Positions 30,541 to 38,851 of a stretch of DNA of 64,000 bases are shown piece after piece. Source of the DNA: Bacillus safensis (GTDB lineage: Bacteria > Bacillota > Bacilli > Bacillales > Bacillaceae). A program made the translations under genes and the position numbers. The number at the start of each line of letters is the position of its first letter. Position 1 is the first letter of the stretch. A model generated the notes under the pieces. The model did no database searches. It saw only the letters and a list, made by a program, of their open reading frames with translations, and had not been told where the DNA came from. The DNA lies in contig BSBG01000003.1 of the NCBI GenBank assembly GCA_030159235.1, forward strand, positions 372,001 to 436,000, read 5' to 3'.

Positions 30541-30654
30541 ATGAAAACAGGATTAAAAGTATTATTTGTTGTTGGTTTAGCGGTGGCTGCGTCTGTTCTC
30601 ACGCAAAACATTGCGGGTTCATTCGAAGTTGCAGAAAAAATCATTGGTGGTTAA
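30541..30654 (+). CDS. Phr signalling-peptide precursor
   Basis: A 37-residue precursor with a secretion signal (GLKVLFVVGLAVAASVL) and C-terminus EVAEKIIGG. Phr peptides are exported, cut to 5-6 residues and re-imported by Opp to inhibit the cognate Rap. The likely active peptide is EKIIG or EKIIGG, close to the EKMIG of B. subtilis PhrG. It is absent from long-ORF lists because of its size. It directly follows the rap gene, as is standard. Confidence 0.85.
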   Translation: MKTGLKVLFVVGLAVAASVLTQNIAGSFEVAEKIIGG

Positions 30655-30668
30655 TACCATTCATCTCT

Positions 30669-30703
30669 CGCCCTTGTTGATGATCGTCAGCAAGGGTTTT
30701 TTT
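30669..30703 (+). terminator. rap-phr terminator
   Basis: CCCTTGTTGA and TCAGCAAGGG pair (one mismatch) and are followed by TTTTTTT. Confidence 0.85.
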
Positions 30704-30717
30704 GTATTTTAATAGGC

Positions 30718-30756
30718 TCTTCTTATTAAACGCTGCAAGAACGTTTAATAAGAAGA
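30718..30756. repeat. 15-bp perfect inverted repeat
   Basis: TCTTCTTATTAAACG and CGTTTAATAAGAAGA are exact complements separated by 9 bases. There is no T-run after it on the plus strand, so it is not an ordinary terminator. It lies in the 340-base gap between phr and the Gly-rich gene, in which I see nothing else. Confidence 0.6.
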
Positions 30757-30994
30757 ATTCGCAACAAAGGGGTGTGCAAATTTGTTACCTGCTCCATTAT
30801 TCTAAATAAACATAGGGCAGAGCAACAAGTTAAAAAGGTCACCTTTCTTTGCTTAATTTAGTTTTTTGCAGGACTTTTCATTCAAATTTTAACAAATTGG
30901 TCTATTGTACATAGAAGAAAAGAAAAAGCAGGAACACCGCCCCATTTGTCATGCATATGATGAGATGAGGTTTGATTTGAAGGTAGGTGATTGT

Positions 30995-31228
30995 ATGTAT
31001 TCACGGGTTTATGGCGGTTTTCATGGAGGCGGTTTTAGCGGAGGCGGGGCACATATCGGACCGGTTGGTTCTCATATCGGCTTTGGCGGGTATTATTTGA
31101 GCCCTGGTGTGTTCTCAGGCTTAGGCGGTTTTCCTGGGTATGGGGGATTCGGGCCATTTTCTGGATATCCGTATGGGTCCACGTTCATAATGGGACGTCC
31201 TCCTGGTTTTTATGTGAGGAGTTATTAG
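30995..31228 (+). CDS. Gly/Tyr/Phe-rich small protein
   Basis: 77 residues, very rich in Gly with aromatic residues (GGFHGGGFSGGGAH, GFGGYYLSPG, GGFPGYGGFG). ATG 30995 is chosen over an earlier in-frame start at 30905 because AGGTAGGTG precedes it by 5-6 bases and composition changes there. No signal peptide. Such proteins are often structural spore-coat or inclusion components; here that is inference from composition and from nearby spore-surface genes. Confidence 0.6.
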   Translation: MYSRVYGGFHGGGFSGGGAHIGPVGSHIGFGGYYLSPGVFSGLGGFPGYGGFGPFSGYPYGSTFIMGRPPGFYVRSY

Positions 31229-31244
31229 TGAAGGTTCGCAATGA

Positions 31245-31277
31245 TTGAAATAGCCGTCTAACGATAGGCTATTTCAA
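31245..31277. terminator. Bidirectional terminator
   Basis: TTGAAATAGCC and GGCTATTTCAA pair exactly over 11 bases, between convergent genes and overlapping the end of the DUF1275 gene. Confidence 0.75.
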
Positions 31278-31964
31278 TTGGTGAAAGTGCTTTAATACTG
31301 CCGTTGTCACAATGAACCCTAGGATGATGATCGGCAGCCAAATGATGATAAATGGATCGTAACCATCTGTGTATGCAGCTATAGCAGCACCAAGGCCATA
31401 GAAGGCAATAGAGCCTATTCGCATGAAGCTAACAAGCTGGATAGGGGCTTTTCTTTTTTCCTGGTGTGATATACGCTGGGCTACATCTTCAAATAGGTTA
31501 GCCAGTGTATTTGTTAGAACGGTTGTGGAAATGCCAGCCACATTCAATTTACGGGCGGCCACTGTCTGCATGCCCATGGCCATACTTAAAAGGATGATCA
31601 GCATAAAGTAAGCACCTTGTGTATAAGGAAAAATGGTCATGAGAGCAAATAAAAGCAAAATCATCACTTCTATCATAAAGATGCGTGTAACGGCTTTTGG
31701 CCAAAACGTTTGCTCATGCTTCCCGCCTATCACAACTGCAAGTAAAACCCCTAAAACGAATCCACTTAATGCGGTAATGGAATGAAGTGCTGTTAGCTGC
31801 AGGGAACTCCCTGCTGCGATACCAAGTAGTACAATATTACCCGTCATATTGGCTGTAAACACATGCCCTAGACTCAAATAGCCAATTACATCCACAATTC
31901 CTGCGGAAAGACATAAGAAAATCAAAGCCGAATTTCGAAATGTATGTGCGGTCAAACCAGTCAT
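31269..31964 (-). CDS. DUF1275 (YoaK-like) membrane protein
   Basis: 231 residues with about six membrane segments (IFLCLSAGIVDVIGYLSLGH with the family's GxVDxxGY pattern, then TANMTGNIVLLG). YoaK/DUF1275 proteins have no established function. The frame extends to 32078 within ligD, but ATG 31964 has GAGAGGAAG upstream and gives the family N-terminus, so the longer start is rejected. It lies 34 bases after ligD on the same strand. Confidence 0.85.
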   Translation of the reverse strand: MTGLTAHTFRNSALIFLCLSAGIVDVIGYLSLGHVFTANMTGNIVLLGIAAGSSLQLTALHSITALSGFVLGVLLAVVIGGKHEQTFWPKAVTRIFMIEVMILLLFALMTIFPYTQGAYFMLIILLSMAMGMQTVAARKLNVAGISTTVLTNTLANLFEDVAQRISHQEKRKAPIQLVSFMRIGSIAFYGLGAAIAAYTDGYDPFIIIWLPIIILGFIVTTAVLKHFHQLK

Positions 31965-31998
31965 CCCTTTCTTCCTCTCTAATGAATAAGTGTAACGC

Positions 31999-33864
31999 TT
32001 AATGACCGCGAATGTCCATCTGATGAGATGGTAAAATGTCTGCAAGCTGATGTAAGACTTGTCTAAAAGCATCATCATTCACAAGGTGCCTCATTCGGCG
32101 GAATGGATCGCCTTTTTCTTTTAAACGTTTTATAACCGCTGGCATGGTAAAGAGAGAAGGGTGAAGTTCCTCGTGATAGAGTTCGTCCCATTCAAGCGGT
32201 GTCGCCACAAGTCCAAGCTCATTTCCTCTCGGGGAATATGGAGCGATGATTGTTTTTCCAGCATCGTGCTGAATATAGTCTAAATACAAGCGATTGCCGC
32301 GTTTTTTCTTAAGACGTTCTAGAGTAAAAAGCTCCGGTGCCTGCTCACTTAAAAATTGACATATAAACCCGGTGAATCGTCTCGTTTCTTCGTATGTGAA
32401 GGCATTTTTCTTTAATGGAATATAGATTTGAAGCCCTTTTCCGCCGCTTGTTTTAATAAAAGCTGTGAGAAAAAGCCCGTCTAAAAGCGCTTTGATGCGT
32501 TTAGCAGCTTCTATGGCAAGATGAAACTCATGAACAGATGGCGGGTCCAGATCAAAGACAATTTCTGTAGGCCGATCCGTATCTCTTGTTTCAAAAGGGA
32601 TATGAAATTCCATCGCCAGCTGGTTGCCGAGCCAAAGAAGCGTACGAGGATCGTTACAGACCGTGTAAGAAATATCATCCACCTCATCTGTCAAAACAAA
32701 GTCTGGCGCATAATCAGGTGTTGACTTTTGATAAAAGAATTCGTCCCCAGTGCCATGAGGATACCGAATTAAAGTAAGACGCCTTTCACGTAAAAAAGGC
32801 AAAAGGTAAGGAGCCACTTGTCTCAAATAAAGTAAATAATCTGCCTTGGTCAGTTGAAGGGCCTGTACAATGGGTTTCTCAGGGTGAGTGATGTCTATAA
32901 CAGCAGGGAGTGGATACAGCTGTTTGAGCATTTGCTGAAATGTACACGCTGCTGGATCAGCATCTAGTAAAAAGGAAGAAAATCGCGGCTCCCTTAAGGC
33001 AGATCCATCAAAGGATATACAAGCAATGCTGGCAACGATAGAAGGAGGGATTTCATATATTGATGGCCCTGTTAACTCACCTTTTGTTTGAAAGAGCGTA
33101 CGCAGCGTTTGTTCTTCTTCTTTCGAAAATCCATGCTTGAATTGGACAACCTCGATAAGGGTCGAATTTTGATAAATGGAGCCTTGAAAATAGCCATTTT
33201 CTTTATCAAAACGGGTCACAATGACAGAGACATACCGCCAGTTTTTCATTTTTAGCCATTCTTTTGAGCGGGTATTTTCTTGCCATTTACTCGTCTTTTT
33301 TTTCGCTACTAGTCCTTCTGCTAAATACGTCGTCATTAAGTTTTTCATGTATTCAGAGTCTGGGTCTGTATGAATGACCTGCAAAAGGGAAGGGTGCTCT
33401 AGCTGAACTGATGAGGGGAGCTTTGCGTCTTGGAATACTTCCTGCAGCTGATTTTTTCTATCCATCAGCGGTAAATCAACGAGAGGTTTCCCTTTGCAGC
33501 TTAATAGATCAAACGCAATGAAATGACATGGAAATCGTTCAGCCTGTCGTTGAATGGCTTCTTTGTTTTTCAGCCTGCCTCTTTGTTGAACCTTCGCGAA
33601 CTCGCTTTGCTGTTCACTCAGTAAAAAGACCAATTCTCCGTCAAGCGTCAGCGGTAAAAAGGGAGCAAATTGGTCTATTAATTGTTCGCACTGCTCCATC
33701 ACTTCAGGAAACTGCGCATTTAGCCGTTTTCCGGCCCTGCTTTCTAAACGAATCTCGTCTTCTTCCCATACAAGAATAGCCCGAAAGCCATCATATTTTA
33801 ATTCATACACCCAGTCTGCACCGGCAGGTATATCATGTGCAGGTGTTAATCGCATAGGTTTCAT
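31999..33864 (-). CDS. ligD: LigD, NHEJ DNA ligase with polymerase domain
   Basis: About 621 residues. The N-terminal half is an ATP-dependent DNA ligase with nucleotidyl-lysine motif ELKYDGFR, then DGELV and EGLVAKKK. The C-terminal half (from about residue 335) is a primase-polymerase domain with catalytic EIVFDLDPP and KTSGGKGLQIYIP. This ligase-first order is that of B. subtilis LigD (YkoU), which with Ku repairs double-strand breaks in spores. Start ATG 33864 has AAGGA 13 bases upstream; GTG 33876 is possible. Divergent from ku. Confidence 0.93.
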   Translation of the reverse strand: MKPMRLTPAHDIPAGADWVYELKYDGFRAILVWEEDEIRLESRAGKRLNAQFPEVMEQCEQLIDQFAPFLPLTLDGELVFLLSEQQSEFAKVQQRGRLKNKEAIQRQAERFPCHFIAFDLLSCKGKPLVDLPLMDRKNQLQEVFQDAKLPSSVQLEHPSLLQVIHTDPDSEYMKNLMTTYLAEGLVAKKKTSKWQENTRSKEWLKMKNWRYVSVIVTRFDKENGYFQGSIYQNSTLIEVVQFKHGFSKEEEQTLRTLFQTKGELTGPSIYEIPPSIVASIACISFDGSALREPRFSSFLLDADPAACTFQQMLKQLYPLPAVIDITHPEKPIVQALQLTKADYLLYLRQVAPYLLPFLRERRLTLIRYPHGTGDEFFYQKSTPDYAPDFVLTDEVDDISYTVCNDPRTLLWLGNQLAMEFHIPFETRDTDRPTEIVFDLDPPSVHEFHLAIEAAKRIKALLDGLFLTAFIKTSGGKGLQIYIPLKKNAFTYEETRRFTGFICQFLSEQAPELFTLERLKKKRGNRLYLDYIQHDAGKTIIAPYSPRGNELGLVATPLEWDELYHEELHPSLFTMPAVIKRLKEKGDPFRRMRHLVNDDAFRQVLHQLADILPSHQMDIRGH

Positions 33865-33979
33865 TGTGCATGTCACTTCCTTATATCATGTGTTCTTAGA
33901 GTGGGATGAAATTTTCAATCACATACATAAGTCTGATGAAAACATTACATAGTAAGGAGAAAAGAACGGAGGAAGCGCG

Positions 33980-34828
33980 ATGCATACAGTTTGGAAAGGC
34001 GGCATTAGTTTCGGATTGGTCAATATTCCAGTTAAGCTGTTTACCGCTACAGAGAACAAAGATATTAAATTAAGACAGCTGCATAAAGAGTGTCACACGC
34101 CTATTAACTACAAGAAAGTATGTGCCAATTGCGGTGAAGAGGTAGCGCCAGAACAAATCGTGAAGGCGTATGAATATGCGAAGAATAAATTTATTGAATT
34201 GGACGATGAAGAGCTAGAAAAACTGCGAAAAGAAAATGAAGAAAAAGCCGTTGAAATCATTGATTTTGTGAAGATAGAGGAGATTGATCCAATCTATTAT
34301 GAAAGGAGTTACTTTTTATCACCAGATACCGGCGGAGCGAAGGCTTATTCATTATTAAGAAAAGCTTTAGAGGAATCGGGGAAAATTGGTGTGGCAAAAA
34401 TGATGATTCGCTCAAAGGAGCAATTAGCGATCGTTAGGTGCTATGAACAGCTTTTGCTGATGGAAACCATTCATTTTCCTGATGAAATTAGACAAGTATC
34501 AGATGTACCGAATATCCCACAAGAGGAGAACATTGTTAAGAAAGAGTTAGATACAGCGCTTCTTTTGATTGAACAGCTGACCACCACATTCGATCCAGCG
34601 GCATATCAGGATGAATACAGAGAACAGCTGATGAATGTAATTGGCGATAAAATATCTGGAGAACATACTGTTCAGCCAGAAACGACTGGCAAAAAAGATC
34701 CTGCATCCAATGTGACGGATTTAATGGCCGCACTACAGGCTTCGATCGACCGCTCAAAACCAGCGAAAACAAAAAAAGCAGCGCCTAAGAAAAGAAAAGC
34801 TCCAGCGAAAAAAGAAAAGAATGCATAA
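33980..34828 (+). CDS. ku: Ku, DNA end-binding protein of NHEJ
   Basis: 282 residues. The N-terminus MHTVWKGGISFGLVNIPVKL is the hallmark of bacterial Ku, followed by the KCHxPI-like HKECHTPINYKKVC segment. The C-terminal 40 residues are Lys/Ala/Pro-rich (PAKTKKAAPKKRKAPAKKEK), a basic tail that binds DNA. Ku forms a ring on broken DNA ends and recruits LigD. It is divergently transcribed from ligD with about 115 bases between, probably with sigma-G control as in B. subtilis; I could not fix the promoter. Confidence 0.95.
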   Translation: MHTVWKGGISFGLVNIPVKLFTATENKDIKLRQLHKECHTPINYKKVCANCGEEVAPEQIVKAYEYAKNKFIELDDEELEKLRKENEEKAVEIIDFVKIEEIDPIYYERSYFLSPDTGGAKAYSLLRKALEESGKIGVAKMMIRSKEQLAIVRCYEQLLLMETIHFPDEIRQVSDVPNIPQEENIVKKELDTALLLIEQLTTTFDPAAYQDEYREQLMNVIGDKISGEHTVQPETTGKKDPASNVTDLMAALQASIDRSKPAKTKKAAPKKRKAPAKKEKNA

Positions 34829-34831
34829 TTT

Positions 34832-34858
34832 AAAGACCGCTGAGAAGCGGTCTTATTG
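34832..34858. terminator. Bidirectional terminator, ku / ydaT-like
   Basis: AAGACCGC and GCGGTCTT pair over 6 bases between convergent genes. Confidence 0.7.
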
Positions 34859-35296
34859 CGGCTTTAACACGTCCTGAATCGACCCGTCTTTTCGGTGAAT
34901 GACAACAGAAGTTCCTTTATTAGCTGAAATATCCTTTGCCCGGGCAATTGCTTCTTGTTTCGTTTCTTTCACCTCACTTGCTCGTTTCGCTTTCTCTGTT
35001 TGAATCGCCCAGCCTTCCTCGTGCTTCACTACATGCTGCGCATGATCCATGAGCTCTGGTCTTGCGGAGCTGCTGCCCTCAGAAGGTTTGACAGAACCAT
35101 GAGATGAGAAATTCTCTACCTCTTTCTCCGTTGCGTTCTTTTTCCACTCTTTCGCTTGACTGATTGCAATGGGAATGGCTCTATTTTCCTCATAGCCTTC
35201 CTGAATCATTTTATTGGCAATCTCAATTGCTTTTTTTCGAATGACGTTGTCTAATGATTGAAATGAAGCTGGATAATCGTTCATCGTCCAAGGCAT
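34853..35296 (-). CDS. ydaT: YdaT-like general stress protein (DUF2188)
   Basis: 147 residues similar to B. subtilis YdaT. The N-terminal 55 residues are a helical segment (PASFQSLDNVIRKKAIEIAN, IPIAISQAKEW) and the C-terminal 60 residues a DUF2188 domain (GWAIQTEKAKRAS, TSVVIHRKDGSIQ). YdaT belongs to the sigma-B regulon in B. subtilis; its biochemical role is unknown. ATG 35296 follows AAAGGAGCG. Confidence 0.8.
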   Translation of the reverse strand: MPWTMNDYPASFQSLDNVIRKKAIEIANKMIQEGYEENRAIPIAISQAKEWKKNATEKEVENFSSHGSVKPSEGSSSARPELMDHAQHVVKHEEGWAIQTEKAKRASEVKETKQEAIARAKDISANKGTSVVIHRKDGSIQDVLKPQ

Positions 35297-35456
35297 AAGA
35301 AACGCTCCTTTCTTTTATTTGAACACCTTCCCCCATCTGTAATGGATCAAACATACAAGTTCTCTCAAACCAATGTTAGAGCTAAAATACATCGTTTTGC
35401 TGAGGCAGAATTTCATCAACTCCCGCAGAATAGAAGGTAGAAAAGGAGTGATTTTG

Positions 35457-35930
35457 ATGATGATAAAAGGACTGTATGAAGCACATTTACCTGTGAGTGA
35501 CTTGAAGACATCTATTGCGTTTTATGAAAAATTGGGATTGACACTTGCTCATGAGAATGAAAGAGTAGCCTTTTTATGGATTGAGAAAGGAAAGAGCTGG
35601 CTTGGCATATGGAAGGCAGATATGTCCACTATTCCATATCACGTAGCAACTCGACATTTAGCCTTCCAAATTAAAACATCCAGCATCGAACAGATCAAAG
35701 CCTGGCTGATAGAAAAAGGGATCAGCATTCACCCAATGTTTGGTTTTTCAGAAGAAAAGCAGCCTTTAGTTCTCGATAATCCGCCGCAATTTCATGCAGC
35801 GATCTATTTTCTTGACCCAGATGGGAATCTGCTAGAATGCATGGCACCGCTTAAGCTTGATGCAGCGGAAGAATACGATATGATGACATATGAGCATTGG
35901 AATCAAAAGAAAAATCCGTTTATTGATTGA
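35457..35930 (+). CDS. VOC/glyoxalase-family protein
   Basis: 157 residues with the paired beta-alpha-beta-beta-beta fold of the VOC superfamily: LYEAHLPVSDLKTSIAFYEK at the start and FLDPDGNLLECMAPL at the end, with candidate metal ligands His (AHLPV) and Glu (LLECM). Members include metallothiol transferases and lyases; the substrate here cannot be read. ATG 35457 has AAAGGAGTG 7 bases upstream; the longer frame from 35373 lacks a ribosome site. The Rrf2 gene follows. Confidence 0.8.
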   Translation: MMIKGLYEAHLPVSDLKTSIAFYEKLGLTLAHENERVAFLWIEKGKSWLGIWKADMSTIPYHVATRHLAFQIKTSSIEQIKAWLIEKGISIHPMFGFSEEKQPLVLDNPPQFHAAIYFLDPDGNLLECMAPLKLDAAEEYDMMTYEHWNQKKNPFID

Positions 35931-35942
35931 CAAAACCACTCA

Positions 35943-35963
35943 TTGTAACTATATTGATTACAA
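35943..35963 (+). promoter_or_regulatory. Likely Rrf2 operator, upstream of its own gene
   Basis: TTGTAA-N9-TTACAA is a perfect dyad 16 bases before the Rrf2 gene. A near copy lies before the next gene (36429-36449), with related spacers (CTATATTGA versus CCATCTTGA), so both are probably bound by this regulator. Confidence 0.65.
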
Positions 35964-35978
35964 CGGTGGTGAAAGATT

Positions 35979-36392
35979 GTGAAACAAATTAGCAGCAGGT
36001 ATCCGATTGCTGTTCATATTGTGTCATTTATTGCAGGTGTTCCAAAAGAGTGTACTAGTGATTTTATCGCAGAGAGTGTGAATTCAAATCCAGCCATTGT
36101 TCGAAAAATGATGGCAATGCTCAAACGGGCGGGTCTCATTGAGATTCGCCGCGGAGTAGGCGGTGCTTATTTAAAAAGACCGGCGGAGGACATCACGCTG
36201 TTAGATGTGTATCGTGCTGTAGATGTTAGCGAGGATGAAGAGTTATTTAACTTTCATCAGCCAGTCATTGCTTGTCCGATTGGTCAAGCAATGGATACGA
36301 GACTGCGACATGAACTAAAAGAAGCACAAGCTGCACTTGAGAACCACCTAAAACAAGTAACAATTCAGCAATTATTGACAGAGGCGGAATAA
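35979..36392 (+). CDS. Rrf2-family transcriptional regulator (YwnA-like)
   Basis: 137 residues with an Rrf2 winged helix (YPIAVHIVSFIAG, NPAIVRKMMAMLKRAGLIEIRRG with the GGAYL wing). Unlike IscR it lacks the three-Cys cluster ligand set; only single cysteines occur (PKECTSD, VIACPIG). B. subtilis YwnA is adjacent to the NAD(P)H-oxidoreductase YwnB, as here. GTG 35979 is the start. It probably represses itself and the downstream gene through the paired operators. Confidence 0.82.
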   Translation: MKQISSRYPIAVHIVSFIAGVPKECTSDFIAESVNSNPAIVRKMMAMLKRAGLIEIRRGVGGAYLKRPAEDITLLDVYRAVDVSEDEELFNFHQPVIACPIGQAMDTRLRHELKEAQAALENHLKQVTIQQLLTEAE

Positions 36393-36419
36393 AAAAGCTC
36401 GTACGTTGGAGCTTTTTTT
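36391..36419 (+). terminator. Terminator after Rrf2 gene
   Basis: AAAAAGCTC and GAGCTTTTTTT pair over 8 bases. Confidence 0.85.
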
Positions 36420-36428
36420 ATACCTTTG

Positions 36429-36449
36429 TTGTAACCATCTTGATTATAA
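36429..36449 (+). promoter_or_regulatory. Likely Rrf2 operator, upstream of oxidoreductase
   Basis: TTGTAA-N9-TTATAA differs from the dyad at 35943 by one base in the arms. Confidence 0.6.
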
Positions 36450-36493
36450 CGAATACACATCACCGTTGTACGAAAAATGAGGAGGTCAAACAA

Positions 36494-37355
36494 ATGAAAT
36501 TATTAGTAACAGGGGCAACAGGACAACTTGGATCGCTTGTCGTTCAGCACTTGCTGACAAAAGTACCGGCTCAACAAATTGCCGTCAGTGTTCGAGATCC
36601 GCAAAAAGCAGTACATTTGAAGGAAGCTGGGGTGGATGTACGCCGTGGCGATTTTACTCAGCCAGACACCCTAACATCAGCATTTCAAGGCATTGACCGT
36701 CTTTTGATCATTTCTACAGCGGATGGAGACCGTGTGCAGCAGCATACAGCAGCATACAGCGGCCATCGAAGCGGCAAAAGCAGCAAATGTGGCGTTTATT
36801 GCTTATACAAGTGTTGTCAATGCAAGAGAGAGTCAGCTTGTCCTTGCAAATGACCATGCCAAAACAGAAGAAGCCATTTCGGCCTCTGGCATCCCTCATG
36901 TATTTTTAAGAAACAATTGGTATGTAGAAAACGAAAAAGACACGATTCTAGCGTCCGTCAGCGGCGCACCATTTTTAAGCCCGATTGGTGAAGGAAAAGT
37001 TGGCTGGGCGACAAGAAATGATTACGCAGAAGCGGCAGCAAATGCGTTAACACTCTCGGTACATGATCAGGAAATATATGAACTGTCTGGCCCACTTCGG
37101 ACGCACACTGAACTTGCACACATTGTCAGCAAGGTGAGCGGAAAAGAAATCAAAGTAGAAAAAATAGATGTAGACACATTTGGAGAATTTTTAGCTTCAA
37201 ATGGTGTACCAAAAGAAGCAGTGCCATTTGTCAAAGCTATTCAAAGCGGCATACGCGATGGCGCCTTAGCCGTTGAAAGCCAAGATTTCAAAACATTACT
37301 AGGCCGTCCGTTAACACCTATTGAAGAAGGAATCAGTGAATTGATTTCAAAATAA
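36494..37355 (+). pseudogene. NAD(P)H quinone-oxidoreductase-like gene broken by a 10-bp duplication
   Basis: The N-terminal part (KLLVTGATGQLGSLVV, the NmrA/QorB-type Rossmann motif) is open to 36853; the remainder (YTSVVNARES, then WYVENEKDTILA to the C-terminus) continues in another frame to 37355. The sequence AGCATACAGC occurs twice in tandem at 36741-36760; deleting one unit restores one 283-residue frame through QQHTAAIEAAK. ATG 36494 follows GGAGGTC. The protein is probably non-functional unless the duplication reverts. Confidence 0.85.
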
Positions 37356-37360
37356 ACATC

Positions 37361-37390
37361 AAAAAACGCCTATCAAAAGGGCGTTTTTTT
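37361..37390 (+). terminator. Terminator after oxidoreductase gene
   Basis: AAAAAACGCC and GGCGTTTTTT pair over 9-10 bases. Confidence 0.85.
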
Positions 37391-37413
37391 CATGAAGTCA
37401 TTTTTTACCAATT

Positions 37414-37671
37414 ATGTATATCGTGTGTATAGAAAAAAGCTCGATTGTTCTGCGCATGATTCAAGCACTTTCAGCTCTCAATCGCTCGGTAGAGGAGGGG
37501 GAGCAAACGAAAGGTGCCATCCATTTCATATCAGGCCCGAGTAATTTTCCCGATATTGAAATGAATTTAGTGGTGGGGGTTCATGGTCCAGTTCGGGCCG
37601 TGTATCTGTTAATAGATGATAAAAGCCTTTTTATGATCCAAAAAAGCTTTAAAAAATCATCTTGCCTCTAG
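37414..37671 (+). CDS. Doubtful small ORF
   Basis: 85 codons without a good ribosome site or recognisable family. The surrounding 37391-37744 gap shows no other feature apart from the ribosome site of the next gene. It may be non-coding. Confidence 0.2.
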   Translation: MYIVCIEKSSIVLRMIQALSALNRSVEEGEQTKGAIHFISGPSNFPDIEMNLVVGVHGPVRAVYLLIDDKSLFMIQKSFKKSSCL

Positions 37672-37744
37672 GTGAATGGACATAGTAAGATGACGTCATA
37701 CAAGATGAACTGCTCATCTACTGCTGATGTAAAGGAAGCTGCTA

Positions 37745-38653
37745 ATGGAAATGAAGACAACTGCTCAAAAGAAATCAATTGCACTACCGCTTGTAATTTC
37801 AATTATTGCCATTTCGTTTTCTGCAATTATTGTGAAATGGTCAAATGCACCTGCTGCTATTTTAAGTATGTATCGAATGATCTTTGCTGCGGCTCTCATG
37901 CTGCCGTTTATTCTGCCAAGAAAAAAAGAATTTCTCTCGATAAAGCGTAGAGACTGGTTTTTCTTATGTATGTCAGGCTTCTTTTTAGGACTCCATTTTG
38001 TGCTGTGGTTTGGCTCACTCAAGCTGACCACTGTGGCTAGCTCTACTATTATTATCGCTCTACAGCCGATGGTGTCCTTATTAGGTGGATTTCTCATTTT
38101 CCGTGAACGAACGACAATGTCTGCCATATTGACGATGTGTGCCGCAATTGTTGGTGCACTCATGATTGGCTGGGGAGATCTAGGGCATAGTCAGGAAGCA
38201 ATCTTAGGAGACATTTTATCCTTTTTAAGTGTCATTGCAGTTGTTTGTTATTTATTAATAGGTCAACAGGCTGTAAGGAAAATATCTCATTGGATTTATA
38301 GTTTTTGTGTGTTTGGTTTTGCCGGTCTTTTTTTAATTCTGTTCAACCTGCTTCAGCAAACTCCTTTTACAGGCTATCCGGGTAAAGAATGGGGAATCTT
38401 TTTATTGCTCGCCATCATTCCCACCATGTCTCATGTCATTAATAATTGGCTTTTAACCTATGTCAATGCGACAACCATTTCAATGAGTATACTAGGAGAA
38501 CCTGTTGGGGCAACGATCCTTGCTGTATGGCTGCTTGGAGAAAAAGTCACGCCGCTTCAAATGCTTGGCGGTCTGCTAGTCCTTTTAGGCGTCTTTCTCT
38601 TTTTGATACAGCAACGTCAAGGAATTGTGATCAAACCAAAAAAATCCGGTTAA
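37745..38653 (+). CDS. EamA/DMT-superfamily permease
   Basis: 302 residues with ten hydrophobic segments in two EamA repeats (residues about 12-145 and 160-290), for example LTTVASSTIIIALQPMVSLL near the end of repeat 1 and ISMSILGEPVGATILAVWLL in repeat 2. Such permeases export metabolites or amino acids; the substrate is unknown. ATG 37745 follows AAAGGAAGC by 6 bases. Terminator directly after. Confidence 0.85.
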   Translation: MEMKTTAQKKSIALPLVISIIAISFSAIIVKWSNAPAAILSMYRMIFAAALMLPFILPRKKEFLSIKRRDWFFLCMSGFFLGLHFVLWFGSLKLTTVASSTIIIALQPMVSLLGGFLIFRERTTMSAILTMCAAIVGALMIGWGDLGHSQEAILGDILSFLSVIAVVCYLLIGQQAVRKISHWIYSFCVFGFAGLFLILFNLLQQTPFTGYPGKEWGIFLLLAIIPTMSHVINNWLLTYVNATTISMSILGEPVGATILAVWLLGEKVTPLQMLGGLLVLLGVFLFLIQQRQGIVIKPKKSG

Positions 38654-38667
38654 CTCCCGGATTTTTT
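38641..38667. terminator. Terminator, permease / DUF4083 gene
   Basis: AAATCCGG and CCGGATTT pair over 7 bases followed by TTTACT, between convergent genes. Confidence 0.8.
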
Positions 38668-38851
38668 ACTCTTTTAAATCGTTTTTTTCGATCACTTTGT
38701 TTAATCTTGCCTCAATTTTTTTCAATTGTTTTCTTCTGATCATTCGAAACGCAATAACAATGATTGTCACGGTAAAGGCGATGATGAGAAGAGAGAACAC
38801 TTGAAATAGAAGATCGCCAATATTGAATGCCACATTCTCTCCATTAGACAT
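38666..38851 (-). CDS. Small single-span membrane protein (DUF4083-like)
   Basis: 61 residues: one membrane helix (FQVFSLLIIAFTVTIIVIAF) followed by a basic cytosolic tail (RMIRRKQLKKIEARLNK). ATG 38851 is 8 bases after GGGAGG; TTG 38857 is too close to that site. I assign DUF4083 by overall look; function unknown. Confidence 0.65.
   Translation of the reverse strand: MSNGENVAFNIGDLLFQVFSLLIIAFTVTIIVIAFRMIRRKQLKKIEARLNKVIEKNDLKE

Noticed and set aside
31965-32078. N-terminal extension of the DUF1275 protein
   Set aside because: It lies within ligD coding sequence and the family start with ribosome site is at 31964.
33877-33979. Sigma-G promoters between ligD and ku
   Set aside because: Partial -10-like words (CATACAT) occur, but no pair has acceptable -35 spacing on either strand.
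37672-37950. Cys-rich 92-codon ORF overlapping the EamA permease start
   Set aside because: It is a frame shadow of the permease gene and has no ribosome site.
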